Assembly: GCF_008271745.1 (NCBI RefSeq)
Contig: NZ_VKKZ01000021.1
Span: 1 to 64,000, forward strand
Length of the DNA: 64,000 nucleotides
Direction: 5' to 3'
Source of the DNA: Rufibacter glacialis
GTDB lineage: Bacteria > Bacteroidota > Bacteroidia > Cytophagales > Hymenobacteraceae
Positions 27,914 to 35,568 of the stretch are shown here, one piece after another. Under the pieces are notes generated by a model that saw only the letters and a program-made list of their open reading frames with translations, did no database searches and was not told where the DNA came from. Both the position numbers and the translations under genes were made by a program. Position 1 is the stretch's first letter; the number at the start of each line of letters is the position of its first letter.

Positions 27914-28639
27914 ATGATAGTTAACCCCCATGAAAAAGGCTGGGAGATCATTTTCCAGCAGGCGCACGCCTTACTGGCGGCCGAGATAGGCTTCGTGTGG
28001 CAGCCTGAGAAGCGTCCGCTCTACTTCATGCAGACTCTGGCCGCCATTGCCCAGCATGATGACGGCCAGCGCGACCTGAGCGATGGATACGCGCTCACGC
28101 CGGCCGGGGCGCCCGCCAATTTCACCCAGGTACCGTTTAACCTGGAGCAGGCGCAGCAGGTCATGAAGGAAGCCAGTTTCCAGGGCCGGTGGCGCAGCCT
28201 GCTCACCAGCATGCACCTCTCTTTTCTCTATGAGGAGCTGCGGGGGCAGAAGAAACTCTGGGACGCTTTTCTGGACGAGCAGCTTTCCTGGCAGAAGAAG
28301 TGGCGGCAGGGCTTGAAACTGACCAAACCGCAGGCGCAGTACGCGTATGACTTCATGCAGTGGTGTGACCGTTTCTCGCTTATCCTTTGCCGCAACGAAC
28401 TGCCTGAAATGGAACGCGCCCTGGAGATCAGCAACGGGCCAGACCAGATCAGGTACGAGGTAACCCAGCTGAAAGCCGGTCCGGTACGGGTGTCTCCGTG
28501 GCCCTTCCAGGACCAGGAAGTGACCTTGACCGTGGAGGCCCGCTACCTCACGCAGCTCCAGTTCAAATCTGACCAGGCCCTGACGCAGGCACTGGCCCAG
28601 GCCCCCATCCAGCAGAAAAGCTGGCTTCTTCAGCCGTAG
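27914..28639 (+). CDS. DUF3891 family protein
   Basis: A 241-residue cytoplasmic protein without signal or membrane segment. The opening MIVNPHEKGWEIIFQQAHALLAA, the AQHDDGQRDL segment and the helical FLYEEL...DFMQWCDRFSLILCRN region match what I know of DUF3891. The histidine and aspartate pattern (H-ALLA, QHDDGQ, CDR) recalls metal-binding HD-like folds, but this is inference; function is unknown. Confidence 0.7.
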   Translation: MIVNPHEKGWEIIFQQAHALLAAEIGFVWQPEKRPLYFMQTLAAIAQHDDGQRDLSDGYALTPAGAPANFTQVPFNLEQAQQVMKEASFQGRWRSLLTSMHLSFLYEELRGQKKLWDAFLDEQLSWQKKWRQGLKLTKPQAQYAYDFMQWCDRFSLILCRNELPEMERALEISNGPDQIRYEVTQLKAGPVRVSPWPFQDQEVTLTVEARYLTQLQFKSDQALTQALAQAPIQQKSWLLQP

Positions 28640-28787
28640 AACCACCTGAACCACATTTAATTACGCAGCAGCCAGGGGAAAGAAAGAACCCTCATCTCTT
28701 GGTGTGGGGCTATACCAATGTGGCAATTTTTTTCAACCTCTGGCTGAAGACCCTCGTTATGGATAGTTTGAGGTAAATTTTTAGTAC

Positions 28788-29120
28788 ATGATGGCCATTC
28801 AGACTTCCTCTGACAAAGAGTTGCGTTCAATCATTTTTGAGAAGGAACGGGTAATCGTAAAGTTCATAGACGAAGAATGCCAGATCTGCAAAGCCCTGGC
28901 TCCTTCGTTCAGCACCTTTTCTGAAGACCCTAAATACCAAGACATCACTTTCCTGAAGATGGATGCCGCCGAGAACCCTGTTTCCAGCAAGGAAGTGAAA
29001 CTCACCGGCACCCCTTTCTTTGCCATTTACTTCAAAGGCACCCTGCGCGACTGTGCCCTGCTTTCTTCTGAGGAAGACGTACGCAAATACCTGGACCGGC
29101 TTGTTTCCTGCCAGGAGTAA
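28788..29120 (+). CDS. Thioredoxin family protein
   Basis: A 110-residue cytoplasmic thioredoxin-fold protein with the redox pair in EECQICKALAP (CxxC at about 31-34) and the cis-proline GTPFFAI. The CQIC sequence differs from the canonical CGPC, so its redox potential and partners may differ. Two ATGs overlap (28788, 28791); either could start. Function probably thiol-disulfide exchange or monothiol-like protection. Confidence 0.85.
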   Translation: MMAIQTSSDKELRSIIFEKERVIVKFIDEECQICKALAPSFSTFSEDPKYQDITFLKMDAAENPVSSKEVKLTGTPFFAIYFKGTLRDCALLSSEEDVRKYLDRLVSCQE

Positions 29121-29123
29121 CCT

Positions 29124-29159
29124 GTTTTGGAGCTGTTTTTGCAGAAAGGCTGCCAGAAC
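29124..29159. repeat. 35-bp intergenic palindrome, copy 11
   Basis: GTTTTGGAGCTGTTTTTG ... GGCTGCCAGAAC, three bases after the thioredoxin stop and 40 before the DUF4403 ATG. Confidence 0.7.
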
Positions 29160-29199
29160 CATTAGGGTCCTTTTCAAGAGGGATCACTACCTTTACAGC

Positions 29200-30639
29200 A
29201 TGCAGAGGCGGCACTTTCTTTTCATTCCTGTTCTTCTGGCAGCCCTGTGCACTCCCCTGGCTTGCCAAAAAACCACCACGTTAACAGACACTACTGGCCT
29301 TGAGAGCACGGCACCTGCCCCGCCGTTGCCCAGCCTGCCTCTTTCCACCATTACCTTGCCGGTCTCGCTGCCGGTCTCCGTCTTGGAAACCCGCCTGAAC
29401 CAGGAACTCACCGGCGTGCTGTACCAAGACAACAACCTGGAAGACGATGACCTCATGGTGAAGGTGACCAAGCTGGGGGCCATTCGCCTGCGCACCGAGT
29501 TCAGCAAACTGTACATGGAGGTCCCGCTCAGGATCTGGGCCAAAGGCCGATGGCAATGGAACGCCTGCGAGCTGTGCAAGAAGCTGCAGAAGACCGAGGA
29601 AACGGAGTTTGACGTGACCGTGCGCACCGAGAGCCGGATGCAGATCCTGCCCGGGTACACCCTCAAAAGCTATACCACCGGGGATTTCATCTGGGGGAAC
29701 CGCAAGCCTACCCTTTCGCTAGGTCCGTTGCACCTGAACCTGGCCCCGTTTATTGAACCCAGGCTAAAAGCCCAACTGGCGCCCATGCTCCAGCTCCTGG
29801 ACCAGGAACTCCAGAAACGGGTGCCTTTGCAGACGTACCTGGGCCAGGCGTGGCAACAGCTACAGGTTCCGGTGCAGCTCAACAGCCAATACAACACCTG
29901 GCTTTCCATAGAACCGCAGGCCGTGCGCCTGGCCCCGCTGGAACTGCAGCAAGACCGCTTACGCCTGCAGATTGGCATTGACGCCCTGGTGAAGGTGGTC
30001 TCAGGCCAGAAACCGGCCTTGTCCCAGGGCGCTGCCCTGCCAGAATTCACCCCTACCCGCTCCCTTCCTCCCGTGGCGCAACTCCATGTGGCCAGTGATA
30101 TTTCCTACGCGTACCTCACGCAGGTGCTGCAGAAAGAGGTGAAGAACCAGACCTTCCGGTTTGAGGAGGGCAAGCACCAGCTCACCGTGCATGACGTGGC
30201 CCTGACGGGAAGAGGCACGCAGCTTCTCCTGGATCTGAACGTGAGCGGTTCTACCAAGGCCGCCTTCCTGACCAAGAAATTTGAGGGCAACGTGCGGTTA
30301 CAGGCCACTCCCTACTATGACTCAGAATCACAGAGCGTAAAGGTGAAAAACCTGGAATACACCCTCCAAACCCGCGACCAACTCCTGAACACAGCCCAAT
30401 GGCTTTTACAGAACAGATTCAGGGCGCAGCTGGAAAAAGAAATGGAGTTTCCGGTGAAGAGCCAGCTGGCCACCATCAGGACCTCCTTGAACCAGGGCCT
30501 CCAGGAAAACCAGCTGCACGAAGGAATCCTGCTCAAGGGCTCTGCCTTCACCCTGGAACCAGACACGCTGCTGGTGACCCCCAACGGGCTGCGCACCCTT
30601 TTCCTGGCCTCTGGCCAACTCTCGCTTTCTTTTCAATGA
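29200..30639 (+). CDS. DUF4403 family lipoprotein
   Basis: A 479-residue exported protein: signal with lipobox at Cys21-type position (CTPLAC), a Thr/Pro-rich linker, then repeated long beta-strand/helix units typical of DUF4403, beginning with the LPVSLPVSVLETRLNQEL segment. The tandem lipid-binding-like fold seen in related BPI/TULIP families has been suggested for such proteins, but no activity is established. ATG 29200 is used since the signal begins there. The stop codon is the first unit of a degenerate TGAT/GATTGA repeat. Confidence 0.8.
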   Translation: MQRRHFLFIPVLLAALCTPLACQKTTTLTDTTGLESTAPAPPLPSLPLSTITLPVSLPVSVLETRLNQELTGVLYQDNNLEDDDLMVKVTKLGAIRLRTEFSKLYMEVPLRIWAKGRWQWNACELCKKLQKTEETEFDVTVRTESRMQILPGYTLKSYTTGDFIWGNRKPTLSLGPLHLNLAPFIEPRLKAQLAPMLQLLDQELQKRVPLQTYLGQAWQQLQVPVQLNSQYNTWLSIEPQAVRLAPLELQQDRLRLQIGIDALVKVVSGQKPALSQGAALPEFTPTRSLPPVAQLHVASDISYAYLTQVLQKEVKNQTFRFEEGKHQLTVHDVALTGRGTQLLLDLNVSGSTKAAFLTKKFEGNVRLQATPYYDSESQSVKVKNLEYTLQTRDQLLNTAQWLLQNRFRAQLEKEMEFPVKSQLATIRTSLNQGLQENQLHEGILLKGSAFTLEPDTLLVTPNGLRTLFLASGQLSLSFQ

Positions 30640-30766
30640 TTGATTGAGAGATTGAGAGATTGAATGATTGAGAGATTGAATGAGTGAGAGAGTGAATGAG
30701 TGATAGATTGAATAAATGAGTGAGTGAGAGATTGAATGATTGAGAGAGTGAGTGATTGAATGAGTG
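30637..30766 (+). repeat. Degenerate TGAT/GATTGAGAGATTGAAT repeat tract
   Basis: About 130 bases of imperfect short repeats made of TGAT, GAGA, GATTGAATGA units, beginning at the DUF4403 stop codon. Bases 30658-30691 form a perfect 34-bp inverted repeat with 30879-30912. Confidence 0.9.
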
Positions 30767-30864
30767 CTTTTGCTTCCCTTTTTAAAAATCAGGGAGAAAA
30801 TGGAATTGTGCTCTGCAAGCCGAAGTCCGCACTCCTATAAAGCTTATAAAATCATTTCTTACAC

Positions 30865-30918
30865 CACTCAATCATCCTTCTCTCACTCATTCAATCTCTC
30901 AATCATTCAATCACTTAA
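30865..30918 (-). repeat. Inverted copy of the GATTGAAT repeat
   Basis: Reverse-complement tract of the 30637-30766 repeat. Its right end includes the stop codon of the following minus-strand gene. Arms 30658-30691 and 30879-30912 could pair across 187 bases and separate the two convergent genes. Confidence 0.9.
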
Positions 30919-31678
30919 TCCGGCTTCTATCCAGAGGGGTGGGGCTTTTGAATACTTCGGCGGGCAAAGAGGCGGGCACAGCAATGTCACGGATGTTCAC
31001 GCGGTCAGCCGGGTCTGTGCTGCGGCCTGAGGAGAGCAGGATGTCGCCGTACCGCTGGTAATTGGTCCAGGGGCGGGTGAAAGTGGCGGTATCATCGGTG
31101 TATTTGGAGAAATAGCTCCATTCTGTGATCAGGTTGCTTTGTTTGTCTACCGCTACCAGGTATTTGTTTTCTGGGGTCACGCCCACCTTGCTGAAGGTCA
31201 TTTGCAGGATCTCGGCGGGAGCACCCGCCTGGGTTTTCCCTTCGCCTACGTAGGCCAAGGTTACCCCCGGGTCTTGCAGTTTGTAGGGCATCAGAAGCCA
31301 GTAGGAGTTGTTGGCCCACGCAGGGTACATGCGTCGCAGGATGGGGTTGGCCGTGGCCGTGTCTGTGACCTGGGTGCCGCGCAGAAACACCTGCCCCTCC
31401 TTATTGTCCAGGTTATAGATGACCACCAGAGAATCGCCCCGCTCATAGCGCAAATCATTTGTTTTCTTATCCCAGACGTGGTATTGGTTGTTGAAAGTCC
31501 AGGCCAGGTACCGGGTATTGTCCCAGCCTTCCTGGCCGCCCAGGGCTTCCATCACGTTCTGGGCAATGGCTGCCGCTTTGGGGTCTGCTGTGGAATTCTC
31601 GGTGGCCGGGGCATTTTGCTGGCACTTCAGGGAAAGCAGGCTGCCGGAGAAAAGCAAGAGGAACAGGATCAGTCTCAT
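30911..31678 (-). CDS. Exported LolA-like hypothetical protein
   Basis: A 255-residue protein with a signal ending near LKC (lipobox-like Cys18), then a soluble domain with AAAIAQNVMEALGGQEGWDNTRYLAW, repeated beta strands (YNLDNKEGQVFLRG, LQMTFSKVGVTPENKYLVAVDKQSNLITEW), and RYGDILLSSGRS. This resembles the open-barrel outer-membrane lipoprotein carrier-like fold common among Bacteroidota lipoproteins. Function not known. Start at ATG 31678. Confidence 0.65.
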   Translation of the reverse strand: MRLILFLLLFSGSLLSLKCQQNAPATENSTADPKAAAIAQNVMEALGGQEGWDNTRYLAWTFNNQYHVWDKKTNDLRYERGDSLVVIYNLDNKEGQVFLRGTQVTDTATANPILRRMYPAWANNSYWLLMPYKLQDPGVTLAYVGEGKTQAGAPAEILQMTFSKVGVTPENKYLVAVDKQSNLITEWSYFSKYTDDTATFTRPWTNYQRYGDILLSSGRSTDPADRVNIRDIAVPASLPAEVFKSPTPLDRSRIK

Positions 31679-31822
31679 AGGCAAAGGGTTGGCGTCTATC
31701 CCCCTAAGGTACAAAACAATAGCCAACTCTTTCTACTACCAGGGCCGGAAACATTAACAATTGCCTAACGCTTCGCGTAGTTTGACAGGAAGATACTTTC
31801 CAGACACACAGACGCTAAGCGA

Positions 31823-32785
31823 ATGGCTAAATACACAACCAAAGGCATTTTTGGCCTCATCACCAATTCCGCCTCGGAGTTCATGAAAAACAACTCCCTC
31901 CGGCTGGCGGCAGCTCTTTCCTATAATACTATTTTCTCTCTGCCTCCGCTTCTGTTCATTGTGGTGCAGTCAGCTGGTTATTTCTTTGGGGAGAAAGCCG
32001 TCAGCGGACAGCTTTATGCCCAGATCAAAGGCCTGGTGGGCTCTGAAGCCGCCGCTGAAATCCAGACCATGATCACCAAACTGCACCTGGAAGGCCCCAG
32101 CCCCCTGGCCACCGGGATTGGTATAGCCACCCTGATCTTTGCCGGCACCACCATCTTTGTCACCTTGCAGGAGTCCTTGAACAACGTCTGGAACCTGCAG
32201 ACCAAGGCCAAGAACGGGATCATGAAACTGGTCATGGACCGGGTCCTTTCCTTCGGGATGATCTTGAGCATCTCGTTTCTGCTGCTGGTGAGTTTACTGG
32301 TAAGCGCCTTGATTGGGATTCTCACGGATTATATGGAGAGGCTGCTGCCTGACCTGGCGGTGGTGTTCATCTACATCTTAGACGTGGTGGTGTCACTTGG
32401 CCTTATCACCCTGCTTTTCGCCCTCATCTTCAAATACCTGCCAGATGCCATTATCCGGTGGCGCGATGTGTGGGTAGGCGCCGCAGCCACCGCGTTCCTG
32501 TTCCTGCTGGGCAAATACCTCATTGGTTGGTACCTAGGCCAGAGCGACTTCAATAGTTCATATGGTGCAGCCGGCTCTATGGTCATCCTGCTCTCATGGG
32601 TCTATTACTCCTCGCTCATCATCTTCTTTGGGGCTGAACTCACCCAGGAATACGCAGACACCTTTGGCGAGCCCGTGAAGCCCAACCATAACTCCGTTCG
32701 CATAGAAGTACGGGAGCTTCCCTTTGAAGAATCCAATGACGCCATGGCCGGCCGGCCACCCGCGCAAGGGCGTTTCAGGCAATAA
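31823..32785 (+). CDS. YihY/BrkB family inner-membrane protein
   Basis: A 320-residue polytopic membrane protein (six hydrophobic segments between about 28 and 280) with family features: AAALSYNTIFSLPPLL near the N-terminus, FAGTTIFVTLQESLNNVWNL, and a conserved YGAAGSMVILLSWVYYSSLIIFFGAELT helix pair. Once thought to be RNase BN, the family is now best described as an uncharacterised membrane protein. Transcribed alone. Confidence 0.9.
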   Translation: MAKYTTKGIFGLITNSASEFMKNNSLRLAAALSYNTIFSLPPLLFIVVQSAGYFFGEKAVSGQLYAQIKGLVGSEAAAEIQTMITKLHLEGPSPLATGIGIATLIFAGTTIFVTLQESLNNVWNLQTKAKNGIMKLVMDRVLSFGMILSISFLLLVSLLVSALIGILTDYMERLLPDLAVVFIYILDVVVSLGLITLLFALIFKYLPDAIIRWRDVWVGAAATAFLFLLGKYLIGWYLGQSDFNSSYGAAGSMVILLSWVYYSSLIIFFGAELTQEYADTFGEPVKPNHNSVRIEVRELPFEESNDAMAGRPPAQGRFRQ

Positions 32786-33145
32786 CCCTCTTTCATACAT
32801 TTCCTCTGAAACAGCCCCTAAACGGCCTACGCAAGAACGCGCCTTCCTCTTCTTTTTCAGAAGTTACGTTCATGCGTTGGCTGGGGGCAACTTCTTGCCT
32901 CTCCTGCCCGCACAGCGGGATTAGGCTGACGCTCAGCCCACCAAACAGGTCGCCTGCCGCCTTTGGCTCTGATACTCAAGAGCATGCAAAAAATTAAAGT
33001 CAGGTATCGCCAGCTAGGGGTATCTGCCAGGATACCGGTCTTAATAAAAGATAAAATACAGGCACGAATACGTAGCTTTGCACCCTGGTCTTCCGTATAT
33101 AGTATTCCAATCTTGCAAAATAATATTCCTATTTCTGATACTGGT
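32786..33145. other. Intergenic stretch, 35-bp palindrome only
   Basis: About 360 bases. Apart from palindrome copy 12 I see no element. An in-frame extension of the next gene runs back to 32963 but begins before the lipoprotein signal and is likely non-coding. Confidence 0.55.
32790..32823. repeat. 35-bp intergenic palindrome, copy 12
   Basis: CTTTCATACATTTCC ... ACAGCCCCTAAAC, degenerate copy just after the YihY stop. Confidence 0.55.
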
Positions 33146-33805
33146 ATGCGGCGGCTGATGGTGCTTTTGTTTTTGCTCCCTCTATGGGCGTATGGTGGTT
33201 GCCAGGGAAAGCAGGAACCTGATACCCCGCAGGTGGCAGCCCTCCGGTCAAAACCGAAGAGCCCGGCGGCTCCCAAACGTACTTACCAGCCCAACTACAA
33301 CAACGCGGCCAGTATCAAGGCCTTCTATGAGCGCGTGGAAATGCTGCCGGAAGAACACCCTGAGGTGGCCAAGGCATCGGCCTTTATCTCTAACCCTTTC
33401 CTGCCCATAGAAGAGCCGGTGCTTAAGCATTACACCCAGCAGGTGCGCACCTCTTGCAAAATTGTGAAAGATACCGTTACCAACCTGCACAACGCCCGGT
33501 ACATTGACACGCTCTTCATGCTCAACTTTGACTCCAGCACGGTAGAGCTGTACTACCCTATGTACACCAAGCGTTTCCTGCTGTCGTACGCTGACATCAA
33601 AAGCCCCAACCTGGCGCTGCAGAACGGCATCAAAGTAGGCATGCCCCGCCAGGAACTCCTGGAGAAGTTGCAAGACTACAAACTCTTCATCAAAGAGCAG
33701 AGAAACCTCATTGAGGTCTGCGATTGGGAGCGCAATTCCTGGCTCAGGTTCCACCTGTCTAAAGGCAAAGTGACCAGCATCCAGTATGAAGGGTATATTG
33801 ACTGA
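33146..33805 (+). CDS. Hypothetical lipoprotein
   Basis: A 219-residue exported protein. The signal starts MRRLMVLLFLLPLWAYGGC with a lipobox Cys19. After a charged linker a domain with regular strands follows (LFMLNFDSSTVELYYPMYTKRFLLSYADI, GIKVGMPRQELLEKL). The last segment, with a GxxxGMxRxEL helix, recalls the SmpA/BamE-like beta-lactamase-inhibitor fold in style, but the similarity is too weak to name. Start at ATG 33146; stop is followed at once by AATTAGG repeats. Confidence 0.65.
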   Translation: MRRLMVLLFLLPLWAYGGCQGKQEPDTPQVAALRSKPKSPAAPKRTYQPNYNNAASIKAFYERVEMLPEEHPEVAKASAFISNPFLPIEEPVLKHYTQQVRTSCKIVKDTVTNLHNARYIDTLFMLNFDSSTVELYYPMYTKRFLLSYADIKSPNLALQNGIKVGMPRQELLEKLQDYKLFIKEQRNLIEVCDWERNSWLRFHLSKGKVTSIQYEGYID

Positions 33806-33806
33806 G

Positions 33807-33831
33807 TAATTAGGAATTAAGAATTAGGAAT
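33807..33831 (+). repeat. AATTAGGAATTAAG tract, left arm
   Basis: Begins one base after the lipoprotein stop codon. Positions 33808-33831 are perfectly complementary to 34369-34392, 537 bases away. Confidence 0.9.
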
Positions 33832-33890
33832 CTTGACCTTCGGTAGCATTTGTTTCTGTGCCGCTAGCGAAGAGAGGGGCTGGTTTATGT

Positions 33891-33926
33891 GTTTGGGGGC
33901 TGTTTTTAGAGAAAAGGGCTGTAAAT
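33891..33926. repeat. 35-bp intergenic palindrome, copy 13
   Basis: GTTTGGGGGCTGTTTTTAG ... AGGGCTGTAAAT in the repeat island. Confidence 0.7.
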
Positions 33927-33929
33927 GAC

Positions 33930-33970
33930 CTTGGCAGAGACACTCGTAGGAGCTGCGCACACTACGAGGT
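33930..33970 (+). repeat. Dispersed repeat E (CACTCGTAGG...CTACGAGG), copy 1
   Basis: CTTGGCAGAGACACTCGTAGG - CACTACGAGGT: an inverted-repeat element also present, in opposite orientation, at 47160-47198. Confidence 0.75.
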
Positions 33971-34011
33971 CAGATTTAGTTCTGAGTTCTGAGTCTAATA
34001 ATAGTAGAAGA

Positions 34012-34070
34012 GGCTGGCGCGAGCCTGAAGTCTCGTGCCAAAGGATGAAGTGAGTCTCCAGACTCGCCGG
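34012..34070. repeat. Dispersed repeat C, copy 2
   Basis: GGCTGGCGCGAG - TCTCGTGCC - GATGA - GAGTCTCCAGACTC; homologous in layout to copies at 16971 and 47035. Confidence 0.75.
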
Positions 34071-34312
34071 GAACCACTGGTAGCAGGAGTACGCGCCCTC
34101 AAGTAGGCAAAACCATCCCTTTCAATTTTGATGGCCGTTGACAACCAACTTCTAAAGCGCCTTTCTACAAAGGCGCTTTTCTGTTTTAACTCTATTTTCA
34201 AGGAAGAAGGACTAAAACAAATCAACTGCTTCTGGCTACCGCCAGGAAAGCCTTATCCTGATTTCTACTAATACTCTTTTAGGACTGGCCTTATTTCACA
34301 AAGCACATCCCC

Positions 34313-34347
34313 CTTTCAGGTCTGTTTTCTCCAAATGAGGCCAAAAC
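34313..34347. repeat. 35-bp intergenic palindrome, copy 14
   Basis: CTTTCAGGTCTGTTTTC ... GAGGCCAAAAC, 77 bases upstream of mnmD. Confidence 0.7.
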
Positions 34348-34368
34348 AAGGACAATTTCACCGTTTCC

Positions 34369-34402
34369 ATTCCTAATTCTTAATTCCTAATTCTTAATTC
34401 CT
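34369..34402 (-). repeat. AATTAGGAATTAAG tract, right arm
   Basis: About two and a half inverted 14-base units; 34369-34392 pairs perfectly with 33808-33831. The mnmD start lies 23 bases downstream. Confidence 0.9.
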
Positions 34403-34424
34403 TCGGGATTCTTTAATTTCCCCC

Positions 34425-35099
34425 ATGAATCTTGAAGTAAGGCAAACCAAAGACGGCTCCACCACCCTTTTCGTCCCGGAACTGAATGAGCATTACCACT
34501 CCGTACACGGGGCTTTGCAGGAATCTTTGCACGTGTTCGTGAAAATGGGGCTGCAAGCTGCTTTGGAACGGCTCGCGCGCGTGCGGGTGCTGGAAGTGGG
34601 ATTCGGGACGGGTTTGAACGCTCTGCTCACCCTGCAACACACCCTTACGTCTGGGGCCGAGGTTCATTATGACACCCTGGAGAAATACCCGCTCACGCCG
34701 GAAGTAGTAGCCCAACTGCAGTTTGACAAGTTCATCCTCAACCCGGAACTCCTGGATTTCTTCGCGCCTTTGCATGCCGCTCCCTGGGAGCAGCCCGTGG
34801 CCATCACGCCGCACTTCACCCTGCGTAAACTGGAAACCGATCTGGAATCCTTCCGGCCGGCCCCTGAAAGTTATGACCTGGTCTATTTTGACGCTTTCGC
34901 CCCCGAGAAACAGCCCCACCTCTGGACCGATGCCATCTTCCAGAAAATGTACGATTGCCTGGCCCCCGGCGGCACCCTGGTTACCTACTGCGCCAAAGGG
35001 AGCTTCAAACGCAGCCTCAAAGCGGCCGGCTTCACCGTGGAGGCGCTGCCCGGCCCGCCGGGTAAACGGGAGATGACGCGGGGGGTGAAACCTTTGTAG
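34425..35099 (+). CDS. mnmD: tRNA 5-methylaminomethyl-2-thiouridine methyltransferase MnmD
   Basis: A 224-residue SAM-dependent methyltransferase acting on the wobble uridine of tRNA (nm5s2U34 to mnm5s2U34). Motifs: SAM loop VLEVGFGTGLNALL (about 54-67), DLVYFDAFAPEKQPHLW and LVTYCAKGSFKRSLKAAGFTVE. In E. coli this activity is half of the fused MnmC; here the FAD-dependent MnmC1 half is absent, as in many Bacteroidota. Confidence 0.92.
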   Translation: MNLEVRQTKDGSTTLFVPELNEHYHSVHGALQESLHVFVKMGLQAALERLARVRVLEVGFGTGLNALLTLQHTLTSGAEVHYDTLEKYPLTPEVVAQLQFDKFILNPELLDFFAPLHAAPWEQPVAITPHFTLRKLETDLESFRPAPESYDLVYFDAFAPEKQPHLWTDAIFQKMYDCLAPGGTLVTYCAKGSFKRSLKAAGFTVEALPGPPGKREMTRGVKPL

Positions 35100-35135
35100 G
35101 TTTTAGGCCTTGTTTTCTGAAAACAGGTAAGAAAG
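35100..35135. repeat. 35-bp intergenic palindrome, copy 15
   Basis: GTTTTAGGCCTTGTTTTCTGAAAACAGG core, starting one base past the mnmD stop; the inner stem is nearly perfect. Confidence 0.8.
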
Positions 35136-35191
35136 CGATAGAATAGTAGTGCTAGTCTTTGGCCATAATACCAACAAAAGAGTGAAAAGGA

Positions 35192-35281
35192 ATCTGCACG
35201 CGTCCCTCGTTACCGTGTAACGAGGCTACATGACCGGGTATCTTGTAGCGACGTTACACTGTAACGTCGTACTCGTGCAGA
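35192..35281. repeat. Three-stem inverted-repeat cluster
   Basis: Outer arms TCTGCACG (35192-35199) and CGTGCAGA (35274-35281) enclose two nearly perfect palindromes: CCTCGTTACCGTGTAACGAGG (positions 35205-35225) and the 21-bp CGACGTTACA-type palindrome at 35249-35269. In RNA or single-stranded DNA this would fold as a two-armed junction. Confidence 0.75.
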
Positions 35282-35381
35282 ACCTGACTGTGACACCAAC
35301 TGGCAGTTGAAATGGCCAAGAGGAAGATCCGCCTCCTTTTCAAGCCTTTCAAATAACCGCGGTAAATTGCGAAGGACACGT

Positions 35382-35409
35382 TAGAGACAAGGCAGTGCCT
35401 AGTCTCTAC
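35382..35409. repeat. Dispersed repeat B (GAGACAAGGC palindrome), copy 1
   Basis: TAGAGACAAGGC - TGCCTAGTCTCTACA, same type as at 53170-53199 and 53244-53274. Confidence 0.8.
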
Positions 35410-35568
35410 AAATAACCATGAACCGAAGGGGAACGCCATGACCGGCTATATAAGGAAAAACGACGGTCACCATGCGCTGTTGCCCCATCTTCCAGCTGTC
35501 TAATTCCTTATAAGAATCCGCCCGTAATTCCGTACCTTCAAGACTCCAAATACCTACAAACCCTTTTC

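Larger units (their letters stand above)
33832..34368. other. Intergenic island between inverted AATTAGG tracts
   Basis: Gene-free, enclosed by inverted tracts. It contains palindrome copies 13 and 14, a family E repeat (33930-33970) and a family C repeat (34012-34070). The 76-codon minus-strand frame here is made of repeat sequence and is rejected as a gene. Confidence 0.7.
35136..35568. other. Intergenic stretch with multi-arm hairpins
   Basis: Contains a three-stem palindrome cluster (35192-35281) and a GAGACAAGGC palindrome (35382-35409) upstream of the S9 peptidase. A short minus-strand open frame here is only a product of the palindromes. Confidence 0.6.

Noticed and set aside
33995-34225. 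76-codon minus-strand open frame
   Set aside because: Consists mainly of dispersed repeat C sequence; no family similarity.
33807-34402. CRISPR array or insertion sequence
   Set aside because: Repeats are inverted, units lack regular unique spacers, and no transposase frame is present.
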